NCBI GenBank assembly: GCA_022496205.1
Contig: WTXD01000031.1
Span: forward strand, 1 to 64,000
Length of the DNA: 64,000 nucleotides
Reading direction: 5' to 3'
DNA from: Gloeopeniophorella convolvens
Lineage: Eukaryota; Basidiomycota; Agaricomycetes; Russulales
Below the pieces are notes generated by a model. The model saw nothing but the letters and a program-made list of their open reading frames with translations. It made no database searches and had not been told where the DNA came from. How positions within the stretch are numbered: the first letter of the stretch is position 1; each line of letters starts with the position of its first letter. Both the position numbers and the translations under genes were made by a program. Of the stretch, positions 1-10,163 are shown piece by piece.

Positions 1-959
1 TCGAGGAACTGCGATATCTCTCACTCGGAGGAGCAACCATGGATATCCGCGACGTCCTTCAAGGACTGGAAATACCTCACTCGGCCTCCCTCAGACTCGT
101 TTGCCGGGGTTGGGATAGGGACAAGAGCGATCCGAATCTCATCCTTCCTCTGATTTTCGAGCGCTTCTGCAAGCCTGATTCGAGACCGTTTCAGAGCCTG
201 AGCCTGATGACCCCGTATCTCGACATCGACGAGGCTTTCACGGAGGTCGCCATGCGGCGCACGCTACTGGACGAGACCAATTTCGAGTCTTCATGGAGAT
301 TCTATGACGCTCATCGAGAATCAGACGCAGAATTGAATATTATGTTTAAGGCATTCGATTTTCAGAGGTTCTTTTCGGTACTGAGCCTTCTGATTTCAAA
401 GTTGCCTTTGGATCTTCGGTGTCTTCATGTCAATGTCGACGATGTCGCCCCCATGGATTGGATGGAACTGTTCGGAAGATGCAATAAAGTCACCACGCTC
501 AACGTGATAGGGCGACATGGGTTCGAGCTTCTTGAACTGATGGCCGACGGGAAGAACGACGCCTCATCAGGAGGCAACCATGGATCCGAGGACGATGGAG
601 GGAGCACCCATGGAAGTGATGCATCAAACATCTCTCCCTCAGTTCGCACTATGGGGCGCCCCCTCTTTCCCCAGCTCCGCCGACTCCTTGCCCACGAACT
701 GAACTTCAAGAAGCCGACACCCCTTGCTCCAAGTACACCGATAGAGTATTTCGAGACGATACTCGGACAGCGTAATCAGCGTGGTTCCCCTGTCGAGAGG
801 CTATGCATCACGCGGTGCACATTCAAGAGCCGGCAGAATCTGGATTACCTCAGAAAGCTTGTGCCGGATTTCTCCTGGGATGGAGCTAAACGACGTGAGC
901 CAGATTCGTCGATGAGTCCACTGTGCGCTGAAGGCATCATCAGGATATCCTGGGTATGA
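1..959 (+). CDS. F-box-like/LRR family protein, C-terminal part (5' end outside window)
   Basis: The frame is already open at base 3, reading LRYLSLGGATMD, which matches the LRR stretch of the other F-box copies (LKYLSLAGPSLD in the 35-kb gene). The ATG at 39 is therefore internal and the gene enters from the left. The visible part holds the C-terminal LRR-like half with the family block WMELFGRCNKVTTLNVIGRH (compare WTAMFGRCTLVNDIEIMG in the 41-kb copy), then a Gly/Ser/Asp-rich insert, then a final block ending in CTFKSRQNLDYL. The stop is at 957-959. An acidic tail continues in the +1 frame from about 916 to 1110, so the true C-terminus may have been lost to a one-base shift. The F-box itself is not visible here, so family membership rests on these blocks. 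Expected role: substrate receptor of an SCF ubiquitin ligase (family inference). Confidence 0.8.
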   Translation, partial: EELRYLSLGGATMDIRDVLQGLEIPHSASLRLVCRGWDRDKSDPNLILPLIFERFCKPDSRPFQSLSLMTPYLDIDEAFTEVAMRRTLLDETNFESSWRFYDAHRESDAELNIMFKAFDFQRFFSVLSLLISKLPLDLRCLHVNVDDVAPMDWMELFGRCNKVTTLNVIGRHGFELLELMADGKNDASSGGNHGSEDDGGSTHGSDASNISPSVRTMGRPLFPQLRRLLAHELNFKKPTPLAPSTPIEYFETILGQRNQRGSPVERLCITRCTFKSRQNLDYLRKLVPDFSWDGAKRREPDSSMSPLCAEGIIRISWV

Positions 960-1110
960 AGGGTCGGATGAAGGCTCATTTAATGACGAGGTTCCCTCGG
1001 ACGAATATCCATCGGACGAAGATATGTCGGATGACGGTTCATTAACGGATTGGTTGGATGAAGGCTCAGCTTCAGAAAGAGAACCCCAAAGCTCACCGGA
1101 CGAGGAATAG
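916..1110 (+). other. acidic Ser/Asp/Glu tail open in the +1 frame
   Basis: This frame is open from 916 to the TAG at 1108-1110. It reads as an acidic low-complexity tail with repeated SDE units (VPSDEYPSDEDMSDD). It overlaps the last 40 nt of the preceding gene in another frame. Other F-box copies in the window end in acidic tails (EEDDTEPEDIRDV and DEDDSEPEDITVI), so this is probably the displaced natural C-terminus of the gene. Confidence 0.55.
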
Positions 1111-1653
1111 AATCCGAGTTGCGTGCGCGAGGCTGCGCGGTGCGCTTATTATCATCTGGAGAATCTCTTAGCAGTGATGTAGTGCGCAAGTGCGATGAGC
1201 TGAGGCATGTCGAGCTGCCTGAACATCAGTTCGCTTCAGAGTGGCTTATATTGTATTTTGATAAAACTTTTGAATAGAGAAGTTCCGCGGGGAGTGCTGC
1301 GGCTTGCTCTTACAGTACCAAAGTGATCGGTCCAATAGAAACGAAGATACAGCCCTCACGGTGAGGCCGCAGTGCGAGCACGCACAAGTCGAAACCCCGC
1401 GCCGCCGGCCCGGGTCGTAAAGTACGCGAAACGAAAGCCTGAGACTGTGGCACGCGCGCGCCACGAAACGAAAGTCAAAACGAATACGAACGTTCTTTTC
1501 CAACACGGTGAAATACCACTCCGACAACCCCGGCCTATATCTACATCCACTAGCGTGACCCATCATCTTATCCACCGCTGCCTCTACTAACATCCATCAC
1601 CTGCACCAGCTTGGACCCCAACTGACGACAACCGTTAGTGGGCATGCATATAC
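1111..1653. other. spacer without recognised gene
   Basis: This is intergenic sequence between an F-box gene ending on the + strand and the 3' end of a minus-strand gene. Open frames here lack recognisable motifs or splice structure. No repeat or RNA gene is seen. Confidence 0.5.
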
Positions 1654-2871
1654 TTAATTGCGAAATATTGAAGGCTCACCATCAACCCACAAACTATCAG
1701 CCTTCCTCATCACGTCTTTATGGTAATCCTTCATGCGCTCACGGATAGCCGTGAAGGCTTCGTTAGAGCGCGGATTATCGAGCTCAAGGAAGGTTTTGTG
1801 CTCAAATATTGCCCTCAAAAACGAAGGAACGCGATGAACGACGTCCTGGTAGACAGTTCTATGGCGTATAACCTTCGCACCGGAATCGGCAGAGTCACCA
1901 GGGACAAAAGGTTTGTCTTCGAAGTCAGCCTTGATATACAGCTCGCGGGGGTATACGTCTTCGCGGCGATATTCGACGTAAGTCCAAGTTTTCCCCACAC
2001 TGGTGATTGCGCCTAGTATTTTGACATGAATGTTCTCCGCGAAGGCCCACTTCGCTTGTTGACGTGTTTGAGACAACGCCAGCGTGAGTTGCTCGTCGAT
2101 GCCGGAGGGGTGACACCAGGCCTTAACCTCAAGTAAGAAGATCACCATTCGCTTGGGGGGATACGTTTCTTTTCCTTCAGGCCATAGCTCAAGAACCTGA
2201 ACGAAATCAGGAACCTTCGTGGAGGTCGTCTGGAGTACACCAGGGGGCTTTGGCTTCTTGTCCTTGGGGTCCCGTGGTAATTTTTCAGGAGGAATGCCAC
2301 CAAAGCGCTTTTTCTGATCAATGACGGGTGTTCGCTCCAGATCATTCAGATTTGAGAAAACTAGGGTGAATGGGTATTGAGGGTGAGTGTAGTTGTATGC
2401 TGCTTGCGTATTTGTCCGATGGAAGATGACGTTGGATAGGACGTGGTTCCAAAAACCGTACAGGAGACCCTCCCGTATGGAGTTCCGCATCCCATTAGTC
2501 ATAGAGTCCAGCATCCTGTTCCGCGGCTTGACCGCAGAAGGAGATAAGGGGGCTTTTGAGACTGGGATAAGTTCGAGGGGAGGAAGCAGGATCCCAGAAT
2601 CCGCCGACGCCGGCTTGAAGGGGTCATTGACTCCACCGAAAGAACCAGCGAGAGCCTCGCGATTATCTTGGGAAAAAAAATCGATACTGCGAGCAGTAGT
2701 AGAAGATAGAGCCTGGGTTGGCTCAGAAGGCGGAATTTGAGCTCGCCGGGGGCCAGCAGGAGTAGGACTTGGTGTGGCAGTGGGAAATGCTCGAAGCGTG
2801 TCTGTAATCCTAGGAGGCGATTGCAGAGAAGGAGGAGTCTGTTGGGGTGTTTTTGGCGGCTCTGAAGTCAT
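1654..2871 (-). CDS. uncharacterised protein with PD-(D/E)XK-like core
   Basis: This is a single-exon reading frame of 405 aa; the first ATG (2871) gives the start MTSEPPKT. Residues 1-100 are Pro/Ser/Thr-rich and probably disordered. The rest looks folded. It has VPDFVQVLEL, then 26 residues after the Asp of that motif MVIFLLEVKAW, and then an alpha-helical stretch LTLALSQTRQQAKWAF. D222, E248 and K250 have the order and spacing of a restriction-endonuclease-like active site (D-Xn-E-X-K) followed by a Q-rich helix. That resemblance is my pattern reading, and the family is not certain. If correct, it could be a nuclease-fold protein acting on nucleic acid, or an inactive relative. No secretion signal or membrane segment is seen. 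It runs opposite to the neighbouring F-box gene. Confidence 0.65.
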   Translation of the reverse strand: MTSEPPKTPQQTPPSLQSPPRITDTLRAFPTATPSPTPAGPRRAQIPPSEPTQALSSTTARSIDFFSQDNREALAGSFGGVNDPFKPASADSGILLPPLELIPVSKAPLSPSAVKPRNRMLDSMTNGMRNSIREGLLYGFWNHVLSNVIFHRTNTQAAYNYTHPQYPFTLVFSNLNDLERTPVIDQKKRFGGIPPEKLPRDPKDKKPKPPGVLQTTSTKVPDFVQVLELWPEGKETYPPKRMVIFLLEVKAWCHPSGIDEQLTLALSQTRQQAKWAFAENIHVKILGAITSVGKTWTYVEYRREDVYPRELYIKADFEDKPFVPGDSADSGAKVIRHRTVYQDVVHRVPSFLRAIFEHKTFLELDNPRSNEAFTAIRERMKDYHKDVMRKADSLWVDGEPSIFRN

Positions 2872-3475
2872 GATAATGGTAGCGGAAGGGAAAAACTTGA
2901 CGACTAGCGTAACAGGTGCAGTAGAATCTCCAAGTAAGATGAGCACTATTTATGTGCCTGTCGAGGGCATGCGACTGTGTCCGGTGTGTCCACTGTGAAC
3001 TGTGCTCATCCACTCGGAAATGATAGTGTCTCTAAGGATCCGTCTGCATGGTGGTGTTAGAGCTGTGGCGAAATTTGGATGAAGCTGTAAGTTTCCACAA
3101 ACGCGCGATGCGCCACGAGATTCCGACCCAGAATCTGGAATGCATTGTCACTGTGGCCGTCAACTCGAAGTGGGAACCCGGACCGGCGTTGCCACGACCC
3201 TCGACAACCGGTTACCTCACCCTCCGATTACCAAGCTGAATTCCGGGCCGGCCTTGAACTTGAACCTTGCTTGAACCTGCCACAACCTGCCACAACTTGT
3301 GCGACCCAATTAACCGTGTCTCTTCAGCCAAGTGTCCAACTTGAGTCTGAGCGGTGTTGCCGCAGTATTTGATCTCCGCTTGCACACCCAGACCTCTTCC
3401 CCGCCACGGGCCCACAGGTATTTCTTATATAAACCGTGACCCCTCACGTCCGCCTTTCACAACATCAACTCTCCA
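2872..3475. other. divergent promoter region with small direct repeats
   Basis: This is the spacer between two divergently transcribed genes. It contains short direct repeats (TTGAAC-type units and CCTGCCACAA twice near 3276-3297). A TATA box for the + strand gene lies at 3426-3433. No coding sequence is recognised. Confidence 0.5.
3426..3433 (+). promoter_or_regulatory. TATA box of orphan copy A
   Basis: TATATAAA lies 43 nt upstream of the ATG at 3476. The corresponding position ahead of copy B has no such motif, because similarity between the two duplicated units begins only after it. Confidence 0.5.
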
Positions 3476-4225
3476 ATGGAAACCGTCGAGACCCGCTTTC
3501 AACACCTGACAGTAAGCACCTCTACTAAACCATGGCATGATCTGCGACTTACCTTTGGTAGGTCAATGATGCCGAGGACGATTGCGAGCTCCCACTAGTA
3601 CGCGGAGTCCAGCTTAACCCGGACAAAGGAAAAGCAGAGCTTCAAAGATACCTCGTGTCTCTCGGGGTAAGTCAGGGAATTATCGGCTCACGCTAGGCTT
3701 CTTTTACTCATGCAAACACAGCGTGCGCGCTCATGTCTCACGGAGATTACCCCAGAGCTCTCTCGGCGCGCCAACATCCGCTTCCCAAAACCTGTCGAAA
3801 ACCACCACCAGATGTTTGGATGCCGCATCTCAAGGGAATGGATCAGTGCCATCGGGAAGAGCGTCACCGAACCCCATCTCGAGAGGTTGAAACTTGACTT
3901 CGTCGACCAGAGCCAGAGCGTAATGATGGGACTCTACTACATGACGGCCCTCACGTCCATCCCGCTCGAGATCGACTTCGCCATCTTACCTTCTCCTGAA
4001 CCAGGTGAAGAATTGCCAGATATCGAGAGCCACCTTGTTTTGGAGTCAGGGGAGCACGCCGAAGATATGTGGATTCTGCGCATCTGCACGGACGATCTTG
4101 AGTCGTACGAAGGGCGCCCGGCGCAGTTCAAGGTCAATAGGTTGGCGCAACTTCTCAAGCAAGAGCCAAAGTGGTATATCAGTTTCAGGTCTGAAGGGCA
4201 CTGGCTGTATCCTTATCTACGGTAG
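3476..4225 (+). CDS. orphan 214-aa protein, copy A of a three-member family
   Basis: Three exons give an uninterrupted frame: 3476-3511, 3562-3666 and 3722-4225. The introns are 50 and 55 nt with GTAAGC/GTAAGT donors and AG acceptors. The protein starts METVETRFQHLT. Its core has ELSRRANIRFPKPVENHHQ, then CRISREWIS, then DMWILRICTDDLESYEGRP and AQFKVNRLAQLLKQEPKWY, ending near GHWLYPYLR. It is rich in Trp and charged residues, with no signal peptide or membrane segment. I recognise no known domain. Copy B (5176-5926) is nearly identical over exon 3, with the same exon lengths, and copy C (12785-13595) is diverged. A and B lie in a head-to-tail duplication. The gene structure is well supported; the function is unknown. 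Confidence 0.85.
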
Positions 4226-5175
4226 ATGGTTGTAGGGAGATCGTTGTACATGAAGCCAATTAACGCCGTAAAGATACCACAGTTTCGCTTCCCATAAGGC
4301 CCAGTTGACTGTGTCATATGTATAGTGCTACTTACTGTCGAGGTTTGATTGAACGGCCACGCGTTGCCTCGGGGCCGTATGCTGAGAGGCAACGGAGTGA
4401 CGTCCACGCGCAATGACGACCCTACAGAAAGACCAAAGGGGTTTACGCACGCAGCAGCGCGCATTGGCACCGGCCTCGATGAACCCACTGTGCCAGGTGT
4501 GCGGGCGCCCTGTCGCCAGCGTAAGTGATCAGTCCCGATGGGTAAGTTAGATTCAACGAGATGCTAGCGACGCGCAATGGTTTCCAGCAGCTTATCCCCA
4601 GCTTATCCCCTGCTACATAGCTGCGCAGTGAAGCGCCCAGGCCTTAGAAGAAGTTCAAGGATGATGCACGTGTCTACTGTTGGTCGGGCACCTTTATCGT
4701 CTCCGGCTCGGTCAACATGGACAACAGCTGCGTGACAACGTGTTCGATGCGGTCGAGGAGCCTAGGAGGACTGGTGCAACGGTACTCGGCCGCGTGGTGG
4801 ATCTCGGAAGGCACAGGCGCCTATCTCATCAGCGTCGTCACGGCGTCGCCCAATCCCGCGCCAATCGACGCACCAGAGAAAAACGTGTCAAACATGTTCG
4901 AGCAAAGGAAATTAGCAGGAAACGGCGGCGGGCACAGCGCTGTACTCGGGTGCATGGGACACACATTCGGAGCTACTCGCATCGCAGTGTCACCAATTGT
5001 AGGTCAGCGGGTAATAGCCGCAAGAGCCACAAGCGTGACTGAGCTCGGCTGCCTTCAACTTCCACAATTTATCACCACACACCCGCACACCGACTGTAGT
5101 ACTACGACGTCTCCTAACTGACCTGCTAACAAAGTACCAACGACCCGTTCTACCTTTCGCAACATCAACTCTCCA
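4226..5175 (+). other. downstream part of duplicated unit 1; possible small CxxC gene
   Basis: This sequence is repeated after copy B. A possible short first exon starts at an ATG near 4481 (MNPLCQVCGRPVAS) and ends at a GTAAGTG donor. A possible second block is KKFKDDARVYCWSGTFIVSG near 4645-4700, continuing into NSCVTTCSMRS. The CxxC start and the FKDDARVYC block recall a MYND-like zinc finger, but the middle is missing or unresolved. The duplicate copy has an in-frame stop in the second block, so this may be a remnant. Coordinates are approximate. Confidence 0.3.
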
Positions 5176-5926
5176 ATGGAAACCGTCGAGACTCGTCTTG
5201 GACGCCTGACAGTAAGCACTCCTACCAAACCACGGGTATCGTTCGTGACTTACATTTGGCAGGTTAACGATGCCGAGGACGATTGCGAACTCCCACTGAA
5301 ATGCGGGGTCCAGCTTAACCCGGACAAAGTCGAGGCAGACCTCCAAATGCATCTCGTATCTCTTGGGGTAAGTCAGAAAATTCGGCACACGCTAGGCTTC
5401 TGATACTCATGCAAACACACAGCGTGCGCGCCGTTGGTTTAAGGAGATCACTCCCGAGCTCTCCCGACGCGCCAACATCCGCTTCCCAAAGCCTATCGAG
5501 AACCATCACCAGATATTCGGATGCCGCATCTCAAGGGAATGGATTAGTGCCCTCGGAAAGAACGTCTCTGAACCCCACCTCGAGAGGTTACAGCGCAAGT
5601 TCGTTAACCAGAACGAGAGCGTAATGATGGGACTCTACTACATGACGGCCCTCACGTCCATCCCGCTTGAGATCGACTTCGCCATCCTACCGTCTCCGGA
5701 ACCAGGCGAAGAGGTGCCAGACATCGAGAGCCACCTTGTTCTGGAATCCGGGGAGCACGCCGAAGACATGTGGATTCTGCGCATCTGCACGGACGACCCT
5801 GAGTCGTACGAAGGGCGCCCGGCGCAGTTCAAGGTCAATAGGTTGGCGCAACTTCTCGACCAAGAACCAAGGTGGTATATCAGCTTCAGGTCGGAAGGGC
5901 ACTGGTTGTATCCTTATACGAGGTAG
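5176..5926 (+). CDS. orphan 214-aa protein, copy B
   Basis: Exons 5176-5211, 5263-5367 and 5423-5926 have the same lengths as copy A and the same intron positions. Introns are 51 and 55 nt. Start METVETRLGRLT; exon 3 opens RARRWFKEITPELSRRANI, whereas copy A reads RARSCLTEITPELS there, and C-terminal residues are almost unchanged. Copy B lacks the TATA box seen before copy A, so its expression may differ. As for copy A, no known domain is recognised. Close identity of A and B suggests a recent duplication or conversion. Confidence 0.85.
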
Positions 5927-7036
5927 ACGGGAGTAGAGAGATCGTTATACATAAGGCCAGCCGAGGCCGTAAAGATGCCACCGTTTCGCTTCTCATAAGG
6001 CCTGGTTGGTTGTGTCCTATGTGAAGTATTCCTTCATTTCGAGTTTCAGTTGGGCCGCCACGCGCTGCTTCGGGGTGTATGCTGAGCGGCAACAAAGTGA
6101 CGTTCACGCGCAATGTCGACCCTGCAGAAAGACGCGAAGGGGTTTACGCACGAGACCTCCGAGAGCAACAGCCTCAATGGGCCCACTGTGCCAGGCGTGC
6201 AGACGGCCTGTCGCCCACGTAAGTGATTGGTCCCGGTGGGTTTGGCAACGAGATCATGCCAGTATAAGCCAGTGGGGCGCGACCTGCTGCCATAGTTGAA
6301 AGCTCCCCGTACTATAGCAGGACAGTCTCTGGAAGGGATTCAAAGACGATGCGCGTGCTCACCATTAGTTGGGCGTCTTTATTGTCTCTGGTTCAATCAG
6401 CATGTACAGCAGTTGCGTAACAACATGTTGTCCAGTGCGGTCGACTCGGAGGAGCCTACTTAGTCGGAGTCAGACTGGCCATGCCAGTACAGTATCGGGC
6501 TCAGCCACGTGGACTCGGATCTCGGAAGGAACCGGCGCCTATCTCATAGGCTTAGTGTCGTATTGCCGAGTTCCGCGAGAAACTTCACCAAAAACTAGTT
6601 GCCAGTTGGGCCGAAAAAAAACCCAGCGTTGTCTTGGTCAAGTTTTGGTCCCGTCACGCTGTCGGCGATGTTGACGTCGTTCATGACGGTAGACAGCCTG
6701 AGTGCCGACTAAGTTGAGAAGTCGATGGGGGCCGGTGAGGGGCTACCAGAGCGGCCTCCGGCCCCCAGGTTACATCTCGGGCCGGATTGTGGCTGACGCA
6801 ATCACTCATATACAAGCTCTTGCCAAAATTTCAGACATCGCAGACGGTATCAGATGCTGGGTTGTGCGCGAAACCAGAGGGCTATTGCTGCTAGTCATAC
6901 AGTGCGACGACGGAGCCAGGTACAATGCTGCAATATACAGTAGGCGTGCGAATGATCAATCCCTCAGTTGCTGATCTCATCCCGGAAGCCCTTCTCGCTC
7001 TCAACTTCGCCGGGGATCTCGTCGAGCTGTGATACA
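5927..7036 (+). other. downstream part of duplicated unit 2 and spacer
   Basis: Up to about 6560 this repeats the 3' flank of unit 1, including a possible exon MGPLCQACRRPVAH (ATG near 6178) ending at a GTAAGTG donor. The second block of that putative gene is interrupted here by an in-frame TAG. From 6560 to 7036 nothing recognisable is seen before the 3' end of the aminotransferase gene. Confidence 0.35.
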
Positions 7037-8993
7037 TTAAAACGTGAGCCAATTGCGCAGAAAACGACTGCATTTGTTGCGTACATCGTCGAGGTCAAGC
7101 AGCGCATGCTTGATGATCTGGATCGCCTTCTGCAGGTCCTCCTCCTCGATGACTAGTGGCGGCGAGAACCGGATCCTATACGACATGATGTTATCATCGC
7201 CTTCTACCAACGCAAAACGAAAAGCAAAACATACGTGTTGACGTGCGTCGGCTTAGCGAGCACGCCCCGGCTCTTGAGCAGGAGGCAAAGTTGCCACGCA
7301 GTGCGCCCGCGCGTGCTCGCGTTCTCGTCGATGACGATGGCATTGAACAGCCCGCGCCCGCGCACCTCGCGCACGAGCGGCGAGCGCAGCGCGCGGACGC
7401 CGCTACGGAACTGCTCGCCGAGTGTCTGGGCGCGTTCCGCGAGGCGTTCTTCAATGAGCACGTCCAGGGCGGTCATCGCAACGGCGCAGCCGAGCGGGTT
7501 CCTATGAGTGCACAGTGAGCGGGTTGAAGATAGGAGGGAGAGATCACGTGCGTACCCGCCGTAGGTGCTGCCATGCTCGCCCGGGCGCACGCAGAGCATC
7601 ACGTCCTTGTCCGCGAGAACGGCGGACACTGGATAGACGCCGCCCGAGAGTGCCTTGCCGAGGAGGACCACGTCCGGGCGGATCCCCTCGTGTTCCACGC
7701 AGAGCAATTTGCCTGTCCGCGAAAGCCCCTAGACAACACGTGGCTTTAGCACGGCGTCTCATGAAAATCATTGAAACATACCGTCTGGATCTCGTCACAG
7801 ATGAGAAGGACATTATGTTGTGTGCACAGCTCGCGGACTTGCCGCAGGTAGCCCTCGGGCGGGACGATGATACCTGCTTCACCTTGGATCGGCTCAACAA
7901 GAAACGCGGCGACATCCTTGCCGTGCAGTTCGAGCGCGCGCCTGAAGTCCTTGATCTCGCCGTACCGGATGGTGCGGACGGTGTCGCCGTCGCGGAATGT
8001 CGGGCCTACGCCGGCAAGATAAGGTCCGAAGCCATTTCGGCTCTCGGGATCAGTGCTCAAACTAGACACGTCAGTCATCAGCATGCAGAATTGGGGCACA
8101 GGTGCTAAGATTAACTCACCTGATGACACCGATCGTGCGCCCATGGAAGTTTCCTGCGGCGCTGAGTACAATTGCACGCCCCTCGGGAACACCCTTCTTC
8201 TCGTATGCCCACTTGCGTGCGAGCTTGATACCCGTCTCAACAGCCTCCGCTCCGGTGTTCATCGGCAACACCATCTCATAGCCGAAAAGCTTCGTGACCT
8301 TCTCCGCGAAGGCACCGAAAACAGAGTTGTAGAATGCCCTCGAAGATAGAGTCAGGCGCTGGGCCTGCTGCACCAGGGTCGCGACGATGCGCGGATGGCA
8401 ATGGCCTTGGTTCACAGCACTGTTGGAAGAGTAAGCACCTGTCACATCGGACATAAAACGCGGCGTGCTGAGCCCCGGTACGGTGACGAGCGCGAGTCTT
8501 TGAGAAAGGTCTTATGAAATGAGGCACATGCTGCTCAAAGATCCTTCGGACGCGAGCTCGGCAACATCGCGATCTGGAAGTTGCGAAGAGGCACAGACTG
8601 ACTACTCACCTATACGCCGAGAGCATATCAATGTACTCCTTCCCTTCGGGATCCCACACCCTACACTCGGAGCCCGTCAGCTACTCTGTCACAGCAGAAC
8701 AATGGAGCCACTCACTTGGCCCCGAGTGCCCGATCAAAGACGACCGGAAGGGGGTGATAGCTGCCGGGCGCCCGTCAGTGATTAAGTATCCTCCGAGGTT
8801 AAGTGGCAGAAGACACCGACTTGTGTGCTCCGAATTCATGTTCGAGCCGGATCACGTCCGCAGAAGACAAGTGCACTGCTGTATCTTTGCTCTGCGCACG
8901 CGACTCCGCAGGGACGGCGGCGGTGGAGGGGTTTTTGCCGTTGGTGTGCCGCACAGCCGCGCTGTCGTTCGTGTAGAGTGCTACGGGTGCCAT
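7037..8993 (-). CDS. ornithine aminotransferase (ornithine-oxo-acid transaminase)
   Basis: This enzyme transfers the delta-amino group of ornithine to 2-oxoglutarate, giving glutamate-5-semialdehyde, in arginine catabolism and proline supply; it is PLP-dependent. Eight exons join in frame (on the minus strand): 8821-8993, 8716-8760, 8610-8660, 8120-8419, 7782-8061, 7556-7728, 7235-7501 and 7037-7175, giving 475 aa. Seen in the protein: [77 protein letters not shown] with Asp279, and LLGKALSGG, whose Lys308 is the expected Schiff-base lysine. [16 protein letters not shown] and [17 protein letters not shown] complete the fold. There is no obvious mitochondrial presequence, so it is probably cytosolic, as Car2 is in yeast. 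The first donor is a weak GTCGGT. Family assignment is firm. Confidence 0.95.
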
Positions 8994-10163
8994 GTTCGTT
9001 TGTTCGTTTGCTTCAAAGAGCGAGTCGTTGGTGAGATAATTGACACTGTGCGGTGTTGGCGTGGTGTCCGAGAGCAGAGAGCAGCACGAGTGGGTGTTCT
9101 TATATGGCTGGGGCCGACGCCGGGCGGAGCATCCCGCGCTCAGTGCCGCTCACCCCAGGTCACGCGGGCCCCAACCAGAGTCGATCACACCGTCAGGCGC
9201 TTCCCCTTCATCTTTGCCTTCTTCATCCTCGCCGCAAATGTTAGTGGCGCAGTCCCCTTCTCTGGCGACAGAGCGGGGCGCTTCATAGATTACTTCTCAA
9301 TAGAACATTTACTACGGCCAACTCCTTCATCGTCTTTGGGTCGACCACGTCCACGCAAACGACGCTCTTCCGCCGGTGGTGGACCCCCAAACGGCAACTG
9401 ATCAGGCCTTTACGTGCATGTTTCAGACCCTCTTGCTACACCACCTCTCCCCTTGGGCCTCCTCTACCGGAGGATACTTTTGGGTATTAAGCTCGGGATT
9501 CGGACTCACCTCCGCGGGCTCGTCATCATGGTACAAGTTCTCGTCTCAAACTTTATATCTGAAGCAAGCCTTCCGGCACATCTTATCGTGCGTATTCGCA
9601 ATCTCACAGTGCTTTCGTCATTCGAAGTCCAGTTGCCTATCTACACCAGTAATCATCCAATGACATCACGCTGTGCGGTTCAATCTAGCCTTCGGTACGT
9701 GCCATTCAGTAGCCATATACAGCCGTCGTCCACATCCCGGTCACTACTAAAGCACTTCTTGGTCTAGTGGTGTCGATGACCGATGGCCTGGTACCGTTGT
9801 CTTGCTCATCTGAGCCATATCATAGCGGAGTGATGGCGACATCAGCTCTGAAGTTCTTCTCATGGGAAAAGCGGTATGTAGATACGGTAGCTGTACGTGT
9901 GTGGCCGATGCCTGACTCCGGCATGCGACCACGTGCAGGACTGCAATGGCTTCAACCTAGGCTTCAACTTCCCGTGTGAACATTCCGGCGCTTGGTGCCG
10001 AGAATGGGTCGCCGGCACTACAGCCAACCCTCGCTCCTGAAGTTTTCCTTGCGCCAGGCACTCCCACTATCCATGCATACACCGTCTTTGTCCAATGCTT
10101 CTGAGGTGCGTTACCACCCCCCTTGTTTCATTTTTCACTGGTGCCTGACTAGTAGGTTTTGGC
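8994..10163. other. spacer upstream of aminotransferase and F-box gene
   Basis: Divergent spacer. Open frames in 9376-9980 show no motif or splice logic that I can support. A plausible 5'-UTR intron of the next gene lies at 10106-10152 (GTGCGT ... CTGACTAG). Confidence 0.45.

Larger units (their letters stand above)
3450..6560 (+). repeat. head-to-tail segmental duplication, two units of about 1.4 kb
   Basis: Unit 1 runs from about 3450 to 4870 and unit 2 from about 5140 to 6560. They share the orphan gene with its introns and the 3' flank (for example AAGGCC...GTAAAGAT and the TTTCGCTTC stretch). They also share the CxxC segment and the block reading ISEGTGAYLI. Boundaries are judged by eye. 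The upstream TATA region is outside the repeat. Confidence 0.8.

Noticed and set aside
425..709. Minus-strand open frame of 94 codons
   Set aside because: It lies wholly inside the coding strand of the first F-box gene and has no motif; it is a shadow of that gene.
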